Of a stretch of 64,000 bases of DNA, positions 9,031 to 17,214 are shown piece by piece. Origin of the DNA: Pseudarcicella hirudinis (GTDB lineage Bacteria > Bacteroidota > Bacteroidia > Cytophagales > Spirosomataceae); the NCBI RefSeq assembly GCF_900115665.1, contig NZ_FOXH01000001.1:659355-723354 (forward strand), written 5' to 3'. The translations under genes and the position numbers were made by a program. Positions within the stretch are counted from its first letter, which is position 1, and each line of letters starts with the position of its first letter. The notes beneath the pieces are model-generated. The model worked only from the letters and a program-made list of their open reading frames with translations. It did no database searches and was not told the DNA's origin.

Positions 9031-9975
9031 TTACGACAGATAAAAGTTTAAAGTCAAAACGGCTTTCCTGTAAAAAATAAAAATCAAAACCAATGAAACC
9101 GGGAACAAGTAAGGAAGGAATATTCCCAGAAATAAAAAAGATACTAAAAACTGATTGGAAGAAAGTCTGGTATCAGGAACGAAGGATTTGTATTTATTCA
9201 AGATAAAGACTATATAATTTGCAATATAGGTAATTAATAATAACAAAAAAATATAAATCTCAGCGGGATACATACAGGCATAAAACAGAATCAGCGGACT
9301 TAATAGTTTCAAAAACAGAAAAACATGCTTTTTAAGCTTTTCCATGATAAAGCGATTTGATTTTAAATCTGTTAAACAAAGAATATTCCGGGATTCGCAT
9401 TCATTATAAAAACCCGAAAAACAGAAAGTAAGTATACCAACGCATATGAATGCGCTATAGTGCCAGAAACCAAGGATAAATGCAAGGATATAAATGATAA
9501 ATATGCTGTACTGATATCGTCTCATTCCTGCAATCCATTCGAAATTCTGAGAAGGAATAAAGGATTTAAACCAGATTTTAAAAGTGTAACTATTTCTTGA
9601 AATGGTAAAATCAATACTAGATATCATTAAAAACCAGGCACTTAGTACGAAAAACAAATACCATTTGCCGGTAAAGAGAAAGGGAATTGTAAATGGCAGA
9701 GAAAACAGTAAATATTCCCAAAAGAATAATTGAAATGAAGATATTCCGGTAATTTTCAGAAAATTCTTATCCTTTCGGTTTAAATGAAGCATTAAAACTG
9801 CCAAAGCGAATAAACCTGCCATTTGCATTCTGTCAGGAGGCATTTCGCTTTCCTTCAATATCCTGATTACAATTCCGGAATAGATCAGAAGTGAGATAAT
9901 ACCAGCAAACAGTCCTGCATTTTTCAGCTCCCTGAAAAGCTGAAACAATCTGATTTTAAGAAGTTTAGTAATCAT
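9031..9975 (-). CDS. ABC-2-like membrane permease
   Basis: A 314-residue, very hydrophobic protein with about 8 predicted membrane segments and short basic loops. Examples are NAGLFAGIISLLIYSGIVI, FALAVLMLHL and YSIFIIYILAFILGFWHY. It has no recognisable enzyme motif. Its position five bases upstream of an ATP-binding subunit makes it the membrane partner of an ABC transporter. Such two-gene sets in Bacteroidota are often uncharacterised, so no substrate is proposed. An upstream intergenic region of about 120 bases separates it from the desaturase terminator. Confidence 0.7.
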   Translation of the reverse strand: MITKLLKIRLFQLFRELKNAGLFAGIISLLIYSGIVIRILKESEMPPDRMQMAGLFALAVLMLHLNRKDKNFLKITGISSFQLFFWEYLLFSLPFTIPFLFTGKWYLFFVLSAWFLMISSIDFTISRNSYTFKIWFKSFIPSQNFEWIAGMRRYQYSIFIIYILAFILGFWHYSAFICVGILTFCFSGFYNECESRNILCLTDLKSNRFIMEKLKKHVFLFLKLLSPLILFYACMYPAEIYIFLLLLITYIANYIVFILNKYKSFVPDTRLSSNQFLVSFLFLGIFLPYLFPVSLVLIFIFYRKAVLTLNFYLS

Positions 9976-10047
9976 TTAATAAGAAATATGGATAAATATC
10001 TGCATTCTTAGTCGCAGAAAGCTTCTGTGAATTACAAAATCCATAAA

Positions 10048-10077
10048 AAAACCCGATAAATTTCTTTATCGGGTTTT
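10048..10077 (-). terminator. terminator of the desaturase gene
   Basis: AAAACCCGATAAA (10048-10060) pairs perfectly with TTTATCGGGTTTT (10065-10077), with a 4-base loop. On the minus strand it lies 19 bases beyond the desaturase stop codon. Confidence 0.88.
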
Positions 10078-10096
10078 ATAAGATTTTTGCTGTATA

Positions 10097-10858
10097 TCAG
10101 AATTTTGCGTCAGCAGGCTTGATATTCGGCTTAATAATTCTCGTCCAGGTTAATAATTTGATTACCGGATAAGTAGGGTCAAATTCGTACCATTTAGAAG
10201 CAAAATTTGAGTTATTTGGCAATTTATGGTGGTTATTCTGGAATAATTCCCCCATCATTAAAAGGTCAAATACTAAAGAGTTTTTAGATTGGTCGTTGTT
10301 ATCATGGTTCTGATAGCCATATTTATGGCCAGACCAGTTAACAATCGCTCCGTGAACAGGTCCCATCAGAAAGTGAACCGGAAGCAGGAAGAAAAATGCC
10401 CAATGCATGTCAAAATATACAAAAGCAACGATATAAAACAAAGAATAGAAAACACCCCAACCGATTCTTGAAATCCATGAATCTCCTAATTTCTCAATAG
10501 TTTCAGAAAAAGGGTAGTTGTGGTCAAAACGCTCTTCAACTTTAGATCTGTTGTTTAAAACTGCGTTATAAATATCTTTAGTCTTCCACATCATCGTAAA
10601 AACGTTTGAACTGAAATGCGGAGAGTGCGGATCTTTTTCTGTATCAGAGAAAGCATGGTGCATTCTGTGAAGAATAGCATAAGCTCTCGGGCTCAAATAA
10701 GAAGATCCCTGCGAAAGATAGGTCAAGAAATAGAAAAACTTTTCCCAAAATTTGCTCATGGTAAACATCTTATGAGCAGAATATCGGTGTAAGAAGAACG
10801 TCTGGCTGAACAAGGATAAATACCAGTGAAAAATGAAAGCGGGAAGTACTAAGTACAT
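10097..10858 (-). CDS. acyl-CoA / fatty-acid desaturase (membrane di-iron)
   Basis: A 253-residue membrane desaturase of the stearoyl-CoA desaturase type, which uses a di-iron centre and O2 to introduce a double bond into acyl chains. The three histidine boxes are all visible: HRYSAH (about residue 24), HRMHHAFSDTEKDPHSP (about 66) and NNHHKLPNN (about 214). Four hydrophobic segments alternate with them, including FHWYLSLFSQTFF and SLFYIVAFVYFDMHWAFFFLL. The protein is shorter than the 300-350 aa of many relatives but complete for the bacterial short form. It is a single-gene unit with its own terminator. Membrane-fluidity adjustment is the inferred role. Confidence 0.92.
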   Translation of the reverse strand: MYLVLPAFIFHWYLSLFSQTFFLHRYSAHKMFTMSKFWEKFFYFLTYLSQGSSYLSPRAYAILHRMHHAFSDTEKDPHSPHFSSNVFTMMWKTKDIYNAVLNNRSKVEERFDHNYPFSETIEKLGDSWISRIGWGVFYSLFYIVAFVYFDMHWAFFFLLPVHFLMGPVHGAIVNWSGHKYGYQNHDNNDQSKNSLVFDLLMMGELFQNNHHKLPNNSNFASKWYEFDPTYPVIKLLTWTRIIKPNIKPADAKF

Positions 10859-11003
10859 CGTTTAATAATTTGATTAGTTAATTAATACTGCAAAGTTACA
10901 AAATAAACTTAATTTAGGGATGGTAAGTTTCCATTGATAATAATTTTATGACATTTGTCATACATTTTATTAATCTTTTTTCTTTATCCCGTACTCATTT
11001 TCA

Positions 11004-11726
11004 CTAATAGGCAGATGTTGCATAAGAAATCAGGTTTGCGCCCATTCTCAAAGCCAGCTGCCGGATTGCTTCCGGATCATTATAAACAGACTGATCTTCC
11101 CATCCATTTCCCAGATCGCATTCGTAGGAATAAAAACAAACCAGTTTTCCCTGGTATATCAGTCCAAATCCCTGAGGGGCTTTGTTATCATGTTCATGGA
11201 CCTTTGGCAGTCCGTTTGTAAATTTAAATTTCTGACTGTAAATCGGATGATTGAAAGGTAGCTCTACAAAATTCAGCTCAGGAAAAACCTTTTTCATTTC
11301 TCTGCGGATGAATTTATCGAGACCATAATTGTCATCAATGTGTAAAAATCCTCCGGAAATAAGGTATTTTCTGAGATTTGCAGCTTCTGCATCTGTAAAT
11401 ACAATATTCCCATGACCTGTTAAATGCACAAAAGGATAAGTAAATAATTCCGGGCTTCCCGGCTCTACAATATCTTCTTCTGCAAATATGTTGGTTCTGA
11501 GATTTGAATTACAGAATTTAATCAGATTTCCCAATGAGGTTTTATTACAATACCAATCTCCCCCGCCGCCGTATTTCATTTTTGCAATTTTGAAAGAAGG
11601 TTGAGCATTCAGACCAAAAGATACCCATAAAAGTAGAATAGAGCCGATTATTACTCCTTTTTTCAGAAAAGGTAATCCGGAAGCATTGCTCAGAGCGGTT
11701 AGGTTTGTCAGATTGATAAAGTTCAT
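11004..11726 (-). CDS. DUF4159 domain protein
   Basis: A 240-residue protein with an N-terminal hydrophobic signal or anchor (KKGVIIGSILLLWVSFGLNAQ, about residues 22-42) followed by a DUF4159 domain. Landmarks are KYGGGGDWYCNKTSLGNLI, FPFVHLTGHG-like YPFVHLTGHGNI, GGFLHIDDNYGLDKFIRREM and CDLGNGWED. DUF4159 has a class-I glutamine-amidotransferase-like or flavodoxin-like fold and is often near moxR/BatA-type genes; its function is not established. Its start overlaps the rsmE stop by 4 bases (ATGA), indicating translational coupling. The roughly 20 residues before the signal are unusual and may reflect that coupling. Confidence 0.85.
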   Translation of the reverse strand: MNFINLTNLTALSNASGLPFLKKGVIIGSILLLWVSFGLNAQPSFKIAKMKYGGGGDWYCNKTSLGNLIKFCNSNLRTNIFAEEDIVEPGSPELFTYPFVHLTGHGNIVFTDAEAANLRKYLISGGFLHIDDNYGLDKFIRREMKKVFPELNFVELPFNHPIYSQKFKFTNGLPKVHEHDNKAPQGFGLIYQGKLVCFYSYECDLGNGWEDQSVYNDPEAIRQLALRMGANLISYATSAY

Positions 11727-12427
11727 TGATTCACAAGATTTAAGGTGTGGCAGGCCACAATTCCTGCCGTTTCTGTTCTAAGTCTGCTTTCGCCCAAACT
11801 AACCGGATTAAAGCCGGAGGCAATTGCCTGGCTGATTTCTTCTTTGGAAAAATCTCCCTCCGGGCCGATCAGAATGCAGTATTTTTCTTTGGTTTTAATT
11901 TCATGTTGAAGCAGTTTCCTTTCAGATTCCTCCAAATGTGCAATAAATTTCTGTACACCGGAAAAGTCATCAGATTTCAGAAATTGTTCAAACCGAACCA
12001 TTTCATTCAGTTTTGGCAGGAACGCCTTCAGAGACTGCTTCATCGCTCCGATGGCTATTTTTTCAATTCTGGCTATCTTAATTTCCTTCCTTTCTGAATA
12101 ACGACTCTGCAGAAAAGAAATTTCATCAACTCCTATTTCCACACATTTTTCAACCATCCATTCTATCCTGTCCAGGTTTTTAGTCGGGGCAATGGCAATA
12201 TGAATATAAAAATCTCTTTTCCCGAACTCAGGAAATTCCTCTAAAATTCTAAGCTCGCATCTTTTTTCATGCGCATTCGAAACCTGAGTTTTAAAATAGC
12301 CTCCTTTCCCGTCCACCACATATAAAAGATCCCCGGCAGTCAGTCTCAATACTTTAATAGCATGCCGGGACTCTTCTTCAGAGAGTTTCAGGGTATTTTT
12401 AATATCAGGTTCGTAAAAAATATTCAT
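11723..12427 (-). CDS. rsmE: 16S rRNA (uracil(1498)-N(3))-methyltransferase
   Basis: A 234-residue SPOUT-class methyltransferase that methylates U1498 of 16S rRNA. The N-terminal PUA-like domain contains ESRHAIKVLRLTAGDLLYVVDGKGG. The C-terminal knotted SAM-binding domain contains ILIGPEGDFSKEEI and SLGESRLRTETAGIVA, the family signatures. EWMVEKCVEIGVDEISFLQSRYSE is also diagnostic. Length is normal. It is first of a two-gene unit with DUF4159, overlapping by 4 bases. Confidence 0.95.
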   Translation of the reverse strand: MNIFYEPDIKNTLKLSEEESRHAIKVLRLTAGDLLYVVDGKGGYFKTQVSNAHEKRCELRILEEFPEFGKRDFYIHIAIAPTKNLDRIEWMVEKCVEIGVDEISFLQSRYSERKEIKIARIEKIAIGAMKQSLKAFLPKLNEMVRFEQFLKSDDFSGVQKFIAHLEESERKLLQHEIKTKEKYCILIGPEGDFSKEEISQAIASGFNPVSLGESRLRTETAGIVACHTLNLVNQ

Positions 12428-12520
12428 ATTTGAAAAGCAGACAATTTTCAGGCCGAGTTTCAGGTCAAAAATTATAATTTCTTACTGAAAATACCCAAAA
12501 TCATTTTCGATTTAACACAA

Positions 12521-12564
12521 AAATAGGGTAAATGCTGCCATTTGGCTTAACATCTACCCTATTT
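12521..12564 (-). terminator. terminator of the acidic hypothetical gene
   Basis: AAATAGGGTA (12521-12530) pairs with TACCCTATTT (12555-12564). Allowing one mismatch, ATG/CAT extends the stem to 14 bp. It lies just beyond the stop of the acidic protein gene transcribed leftward. Confidence 0.7.
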
Positions 12565-12573
12565 AAAAAGATA

Positions 12574-13137
12574 TTATTCTTCTTCAGACTTGAAAGAATA
12601 AAGTGTCTTATCCAGTTTAACTGTTCCGGCGTTAAATTCTTTGACAAATTTTTCTATCACATCGTCATCTATTTCGTCAACATTCAGAGCTACGTCCAAT
12701 CCGATACCATAATCAAAATCAGCATCTAATTCAATATGCTCCTGAACCTTGATTTCTTCAGTTTCTTCAAGCTCTTCAATAAATTCAAGAATCATCACTT
12801 CCACTTCTTCGTCCAAAGCTTCGTTGGCCTGATAAGTCTCGTCACGGTTTTCGATCGGGATATACAAAGGAAAAGCCTTAATTGCTTTCTGCTCTGCGGC
12901 TTCGTAAACCAAACTTCCGTGATGAAGTCTCAAAGTGTAGATCACGCAATCATATATTACTTCTTTCCCCTCATATTGACCGATAAAATGAATATGGGCA
13001 AATTCTTCGCCATTTGGTTCGTTAAGGTCTTCATCTTCAAAATACATGAAAGATTGTTCGCTTTCGGCACATTCTTTCTTTAATATTTGGATTTCTTCAG
13101 GGTCGAAACCCAGGTTTTTTTTGGTTGTCATAATCAA
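12574..13137 (-). CDS. acidic conserved hypothetical protein
   Basis: A 187-residue soluble protein of unknown function. It is strikingly acidic, with runs such as YFEDEDLNEPNGEEF and FIEELEETEEIKVQEHIELDADFDYG and almost no basic patches. The central IGQYEGKEVIYDCVIYTLRLHHGSLVYEAAEQKA looks like a folded alpha/beta core. It has no signal peptide or membrane segment. MIM at the start offers ATGs at 13137 and 13131. It is monocistronic, with a terminator downstream and the type III glutamine synthetase terminator upstream. I recognise no family. Confidence 0.7.
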   Translation of the reverse strand: MIMTTKKNLGFDPEEIQILKKECAESEQSFMYFEDEDLNEPNGEEFAHIHFIGQYEGKEVIYDCVIYTLRLHHGSLVYEAAEQKAIKAFPLYIPIENRDETYQANEALDEEVEVMILEFIEELEETEEIKVQEHIELDADFDYGIGLDVALNVDEIDDDVIEKFVKEFNAGTVKLDKTLYSFKSEEE

Positions 13138-13265
13138 TAATTATTGGGAAATTTTGGGAAGAATCGTTGTTTGCAACCTTTAAATGGGATAGTGTTCGAA
13201 ACAAATAAAAATCCAATACACCTAATTGACTTCCTCTTTACTCAAATAAAGCCCAAATATAAGAC

Positions 13266-13296
13266 AAAAGCCCATCATTTTAATTGATGGGCTTTT
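13266..13296 (-). terminator. terminator of glnN
   Basis: AAAAGCCCATCA (13266-13277) pairs perfectly with TGATGGGCTTTT (13285-13296), 7-base loop, directly after the glnN stop on the minus strand. Confidence 0.88.
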
Positions 13297-13306
13297 AAAA
13301 TTCTGA

Positions 13307-15514
13307 TTATCTGATTAACAATAATTCACGATATTTTGGAAGCGGCCACTCATCATCATCTACAATCAGTTCCAGTTTATCGACATTGTAACGGATGTCC
13401 TCAAAGTAATTTTTAACCTTTGTACCGTATAATGCTGCTCTTGTGGCAAGGTCCTCCACTTCATTAGCATCTTTACGGGCTTCAGTCATTTCATCTACCA
13501 GGCGTGAAATTTTTGAAGTATGCTCAGAAATTCTCTTGATTAACTCAATTGTCGGCTCAAAATACTGAGGATCAATCCCGATTTCTTTTTGTCCTTTTAC
13601 GTTTTCTACAAGCTGAGTCTGGTATTTCAATGAAGTTGAAACAATATGGTTAATAGCCATATCACCAATTACACGTGATTCGATCTGTACTTTTTTAATG
13701 TAATTTTCAAGTTCGATTTCGTAACGTGCGTGCATTTCTGCCTCATTGAAAATGCCGTATTTCGTAAATAACTCAATTGAAGCAGGGCGAACATATACGC
13801 CTAATGCCTCAGGAGTTGTTCTCAGGTTAGAAAGACCACGTTGCGCAGCTTCTTCTACCCATTCATCTGAATAACCGTTGCCTTCAAAACGGATGCTTTT
13901 AGAAATTTTTACATATTTCTTCAATACTTCCATAATGGCAAGTTCTTTCTTCACACCCTTTTCGAGAATAGCATCAACCTCTTCTCTGAACTGGAATAAC
14001 TGATGTGCTACAATAGTATTAAGGATAGTCATCGGAGAAGCAGAGTTTGCAGATGATCCTACAGCTCTGAACTCAAATTTATTTCCTGTAAATGCAAAAG
14101 GAGAAGTACGGTTACGGTCAGTATTATCTAAAAGCAATGATGGAATTTTGTTGATTCCAAGCTTAAGATAAACATTATCTCCTTTTTCAAGTTTAATATC
14201 ATTCAGATCCTTCATTCCTTCCAGATCATCCAATACTCTGCTCATTGTAGAGCCAAGGAAGGCAGAAACAATTGCAGGAGGAGCTTCGTTTGCACCCAGA
14301 CGATGTTCATTACCTGCTGTAGCGATAGAAGCTCTCAATAAGTCAGCATTGTCAAAAACAGCCTTCACAACATTCACAAAGAATGTCAGAAAGCGAAGAT
14401 TTTCCTTAGGTTTTGAAGAAGGTCCTAATAAATTGATTCCTGTATCAGTACTTAAAGACCAGTTATTATGCTTTCCGGAACCGTTGATTCCTGCAAATGG
14501 TTTTTCATGAAAAAGAACTTTCAGTTTATGTTTTGAAGCAACTTTCGTCATCAAATCCATCAATAAAGCATTGTGATCACAGGCAAGATTGGCTTCTTCA
14601 AATGTCGGGGCAACTTCAAACTGTGCCGGAGCTACCTCATTATGACGTGTTCTCACCGGAAGTCCTAATCTCATAGCTTCCAGTTCAAAATCTACCATAA
14701 AGGCATTAACTCTTGGAGGAATAGAACCGAAATAATGGTCTTCCAATTGCTGTCCTTTTGCCGGCGCATGACCAAATACAGTTCTTCCAGCCATCATAAG
14801 GTCTGGTCTGGCATTGAAAAGTGCTTCGTCAACCAGAAAATATTCCTGTTCCGCACCTAATGTCGGACTTACTTTCGTTACGTCACGGTTAAAATATTCT
14901 TTTACAACAGCTGTGGCAGCTTTGTCAATCAATTCAATTGATTTAAGTAAAGGCGTTTTATAATCTAACGCTTCTCCTGTATATGAAACAAATACGGAAG
15001 GAATACATAGTGTAGCAGTACCGGCTACATTTTCCATAATAAATGCCGGAGAAGACGGATCCCAGCCTGTATAACCACGGGCTTCAAAAGTAGAACGGAT
15101 ACCGCCATTAGGGAAAGATGAAGCATCAGGTTCCTGCTGTACCAAAGCAGAGCCTTTGAATTTCTCAATAGCTTTTCCTGAACCAGGAACAATATCAAAG
15201 AAAGCATCATGCTTTTCTGCTGTAGCTCCGGTTAATGGCTGAAACCAGTGCGTATAGTGAGTTGCACCTTTGGATATAGCCCAGGATTTCATAGCGGCAG
15301 ACACCTCATCCGCTGCATCTCTGTCAACTTTAGAGCCGGTCTGAATGGCTGTATTTATTTTTAAATAGGCTTCCGGGGAGAGCAAAGAACGCATAACCTC
15401 ATCATTGAAGGTCATACTTCCATAATACTCCGCGACTTTCTCAGTCGGTAACTTTACAGGAACAGTTGTGCGTGTCTGCGCCTGTTCGAGGGCTTTAAAT
15501 CTTGCTATTGCCAT
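13307..15514 (-). CDS. glnN: glutamine synthetase type III
   Basis: A 735-residue type III glutamine synthetase, the large dodecameric form typical of Bacteroidota and cyanobacteria that makes glutamine from glutamate, ammonia and ATP. Signatures are PTLGAEQEYFLVD, HNEVAPAQFEVAPTFEEANLACDHN, the ATP/glutamate-site KPFAGINGSGKHNNWSLS, and NRTSPFAFTGNKFEFRAVGSS. The long C-terminal extension rich in charged helices is normal for GSIII. No adenylylation loop of the GSI type is seen, so control is probably transcriptional and by metabolites. It is divergent from a second, type II-like glutamine synthetase across 550 bases, and the ammonium channel lies 6 kb away, forming a nitrogen-assimilation neighbourhood. 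Confidence 0.97.
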   Translation of the reverse strand: MAIARFKALEQAQTRTTVPVKLPTEKVAEYYGSMTFNDEVMRSLLSPEAYLKINTAIQTGSKVDRDAADEVSAAMKSWAISKGATHYTHWFQPLTGATAEKHDAFFDIVPGSGKAIEKFKGSALVQQEPDASSFPNGGIRSTFEARGYTGWDPSSPAFIMENVAGTATLCIPSVFVSYTGEALDYKTPLLKSIELIDKAATAVVKEYFNRDVTKVSPTLGAEQEYFLVDEALFNARPDLMMAGRTVFGHAPAKGQQLEDHYFGSIPPRVNAFMVDFELEAMRLGLPVRTRHNEVAPAQFEVAPTFEEANLACDHNALLMDLMTKVASKHKLKVLFHEKPFAGINGSGKHNNWSLSTDTGINLLGPSSKPKENLRFLTFFVNVVKAVFDNADLLRASIATAGNEHRLGANEAPPAIVSAFLGSTMSRVLDDLEGMKDLNDIKLEKGDNVYLKLGINKIPSLLLDNTDRNRTSPFAFTGNKFEFRAVGSSANSASPMTILNTIVAHQLFQFREEVDAILEKGVKKELAIMEVLKKYVKISKSIRFEGNGYSDEWVEEAAQRGLSNLRTTPEALGVYVRPASIELFTKYGIFNEAEMHARYEIELENYIKKVQIESRVIGDMAINHIVSTSLKYQTQLVENVKGQKEIGIDPQYFEPTIELIKRISEHTSKISRLVDEMTEARKDANEVEDLATRAALYGTKVKNYFEDIRYNVDKLELIVDDDEWPLPKYRELLLIR

Positions 15515-15917
15515 TCTCTAATCAATGAATTGTGAAACAAATTCTAAAGGTAATACGCTAAGTCTCAGTCACCTGATTCCGGCATTCAAAACATAATCTA
15601 TTATGAATATAAAGGAAATTTTCAAAAAAAGGCTTCCTGAGGCTTAAAAACACAATAAAAGTAGTTCATTTTTTACTTTTTCAAATAATTGGCCTTTAAA
15701 ATTTAAGAAAAATACCTAAAAAAAATAATTACCAAACCAAAGTTGCTTTAGTAAATACACCTAGAAGACAGGCTTCAAATACCTTTTCAAAGAAAAAATT
15801 ATACTTAAACAAGAACTTTTAATATTCTTTGGCAAAAACTTGTTTTTGTGAAATTATAAGCTGTAAATTTGAAAAAGACAAAAGAAAATTTCTTGTATTA
15901 CCAAAACACAAGTTTTT

Positions 15918-15932
15918 TATCTAAGTTAGATA
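15918..15932. promoter_or_regulatory. perfect palindrome, candidate operator
   Basis: TATCTAAGTTAGATA is a perfect inverted repeat of 7-bp arms around one central base. It lies 133 bases upstream of the type II-like glutamine synthetase start and 404 bases upstream of glnN. Its symmetry and position suggest a dimeric regulator site; no regulator is identified. Confidence 0.5.
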
Positions 15933-15979
15933 CTTTAAAATAGGTAAATGTTAAAAAAAAGCACTGTTTTTCATTTTTT

Positions 15980-16012
15980 TTTGCATTTTTAAAGAAAACT
16001 ACCTTAAATTTG
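15980..16012 (+). promoter_or_regulatory. candidate promoter of the type II-like glutamine synthetase
   Basis: TTTG at 15980-15983 and TAAATTTG at 16005-16012 are 21 bases apart, fitting the Bacteroidota TTTG / TAnnTTTG consensus. The implied start site leaves a leader of about 45-50 bases before the ATG at 16065. Confidence 0.6.
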
Positions 16013-16064
16013 TCCCATAATTTAATGAAAAGTTAACCCCATTATAAAATTCTGTTACAAAATC

Positions 16065-17078
16065 ATGGCAAAAGCTAAACTTGAGTACATTTGGCTAGAT
16101 GGTTACAAACCAACACAAAGCCTCCGCAGCAAGACTAAAATTGAAAACAATTTCAGTGGAAAATTAGAAGATTGCGATATGTGGTCTTTTGATGGTTCTT
16201 CTACAGAGCAAGCACCTGGCGGATCTTCAGACTGTTTGTTAAAGCCTGTGTTCATTTGTCCGGATCCTGCTCGTAAAGAGGGATACTTAGTCATGTGTGA
16301 AGTATTGAATTCTGACGGAACTCCTCACGAAACCAATGGTCGCGCTACTATCGAAGATGATGATAACGATTTCTGGTTCGGATTCGAACAAGAATACTTC
16401 CTTTGGAATACTGAAACTAACAAACCATTAGGTTTCCCTTCAAATGGATATCCTGCACCACAAGGACAATATTATTGTTCAGTTGGAGCGCAGAATGCTT
16501 TCGGCAGAGAAATTGTTGAGGATCACCTTGACATCTGTCTTGAAGCAGGTTTGAACGTTGAAGGTATTAATGCTGAGGTTGCTGCCGGTCAGTGGGAATT
16601 CCAGATCTTCGCTAAAGGTGCGAAAGAAGCTGGTGACCAAATCTGGATTGCACGTTATTTGTTGGAAAGATCAGGTGAGAAATACGGCGTATCTATCAAC
16701 TGGCATTGTAAACCACTTGGTAATACAGACTGGAACGGTTCCGGAATGCATGCTAACTTCTCTAACACTGCTCTACGTACAGCAGGTAAGAAAGAAACTT
16801 ATGACATCATTTGTCAGGCATTCGCTCCATATGTAAAAGAACATATCGAAGTTTATGGTGCTGATAACCATTTACGTTTGACTGGTAAACACGAAACTCA
16901 GGCTATCGATCAATTCTCTTACGGAGTTTCTGACCGTGGTGCATCAATTCGTATTCCAATCGCTGCAGTTGAAAAAGGTTGGAAAGGATGGTTGGAAGAC
17001 CGTCGTCCTAACTCTGCGGCTGATCCATATAAAGTTGCAGCTCGTATTATTAAAACAGTTAAAACTGCTAAAATCTAA
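16065..17078 (+). CDS. glnII: glutamine synthetase, type II (eukaryote-like) form
   Basis: A 337-residue glutamine synthetase of the short beta-grasp, eukaryote-like class. Family motifs are EYIWLDGYKPTQSLRSKTK, MWSFDGSSTEQAPGGSSDC (substrate loop), FGFEQEYF, NVEGINAEVAAGQWEFQI, HCKPLGNTDWNGSGMHANF and the C-terminal DRGASIRIP. Octa- or decameric GSII enzymes of this size are known from eukaryotes, rhizobia and many Bacteroidota. Having both GSIII and GSII side by side suggests differential use with nitrogen supply. It is monocistronic, with a strong terminator directly downstream. The symbol follows rhizobial usage; the enzyme class is more certain than the name. Confidence 0.93.
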   Translation: MAKAKLEYIWLDGYKPTQSLRSKTKIENNFSGKLEDCDMWSFDGSSTEQAPGGSSDCLLKPVFICPDPARKEGYLVMCEVLNSDGTPHETNGRATIEDDDNDFWFGFEQEYFLWNTETNKPLGFPSNGYPAPQGQYYCSVGAQNAFGREIVEDHLDICLEAGLNVEGINAEVAAGQWEFQIFAKGAKEAGDQIWIARYLLERSGEKYGVSINWHCKPLGNTDWNGSGMHANFSNTALRTAGKKETYDIICQAFAPYVKEHIEVYGADNHLRLTGKHETQAIDQFSYGVSDRGASIRIPIAAVEKGWKGWLEDRRPNSAADPYKVAARIIKTVKTAKI

Positions 17079-17100
17079 TTTTACGAAATTATCTGCTGAA

Positions 17101-17138
17101 AATGGCTCTTATCATCTGGTAAGAGCCATTTTTATTTT
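17101..17138 (+). terminator. terminator of the type II-like glutamine synthetase
   Basis: AATGGCTCTTA (17101-17111) pairs perfectly with TAAGAGCCATT (17120-17130), 8-base loop, followed by a T-rich tail. Confidence 0.92.
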
Positions 17139-17214
17139 ACAGCATTTCCCTCTAATCTTTCTTTTATGAAAATCTCATGAAGATATTATCCATAACTTTG
17201 CAAAAAAAATTCAG

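Larger units (their letters stand above)
15515..16064. promoter_or_regulatory. divergent control region between two glutamine synthetase genes
   Basis: A 550-base, very AT-rich intergenic region with no ORF. It separates the outward-facing glnN and type II-like glutamine synthetase genes and must hold both promoters. It contains a perfect 7-1-7 palindrome and at least one good Bacteroidota-type promoter, listed separately. A further TAAATTTG box occurs at 15864-15871 with a possible TTTG element only 15 bases upstream, which is a poorer fit. No convincing minus-strand promoter for glnN was found by eye. Confidence 0.6.
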
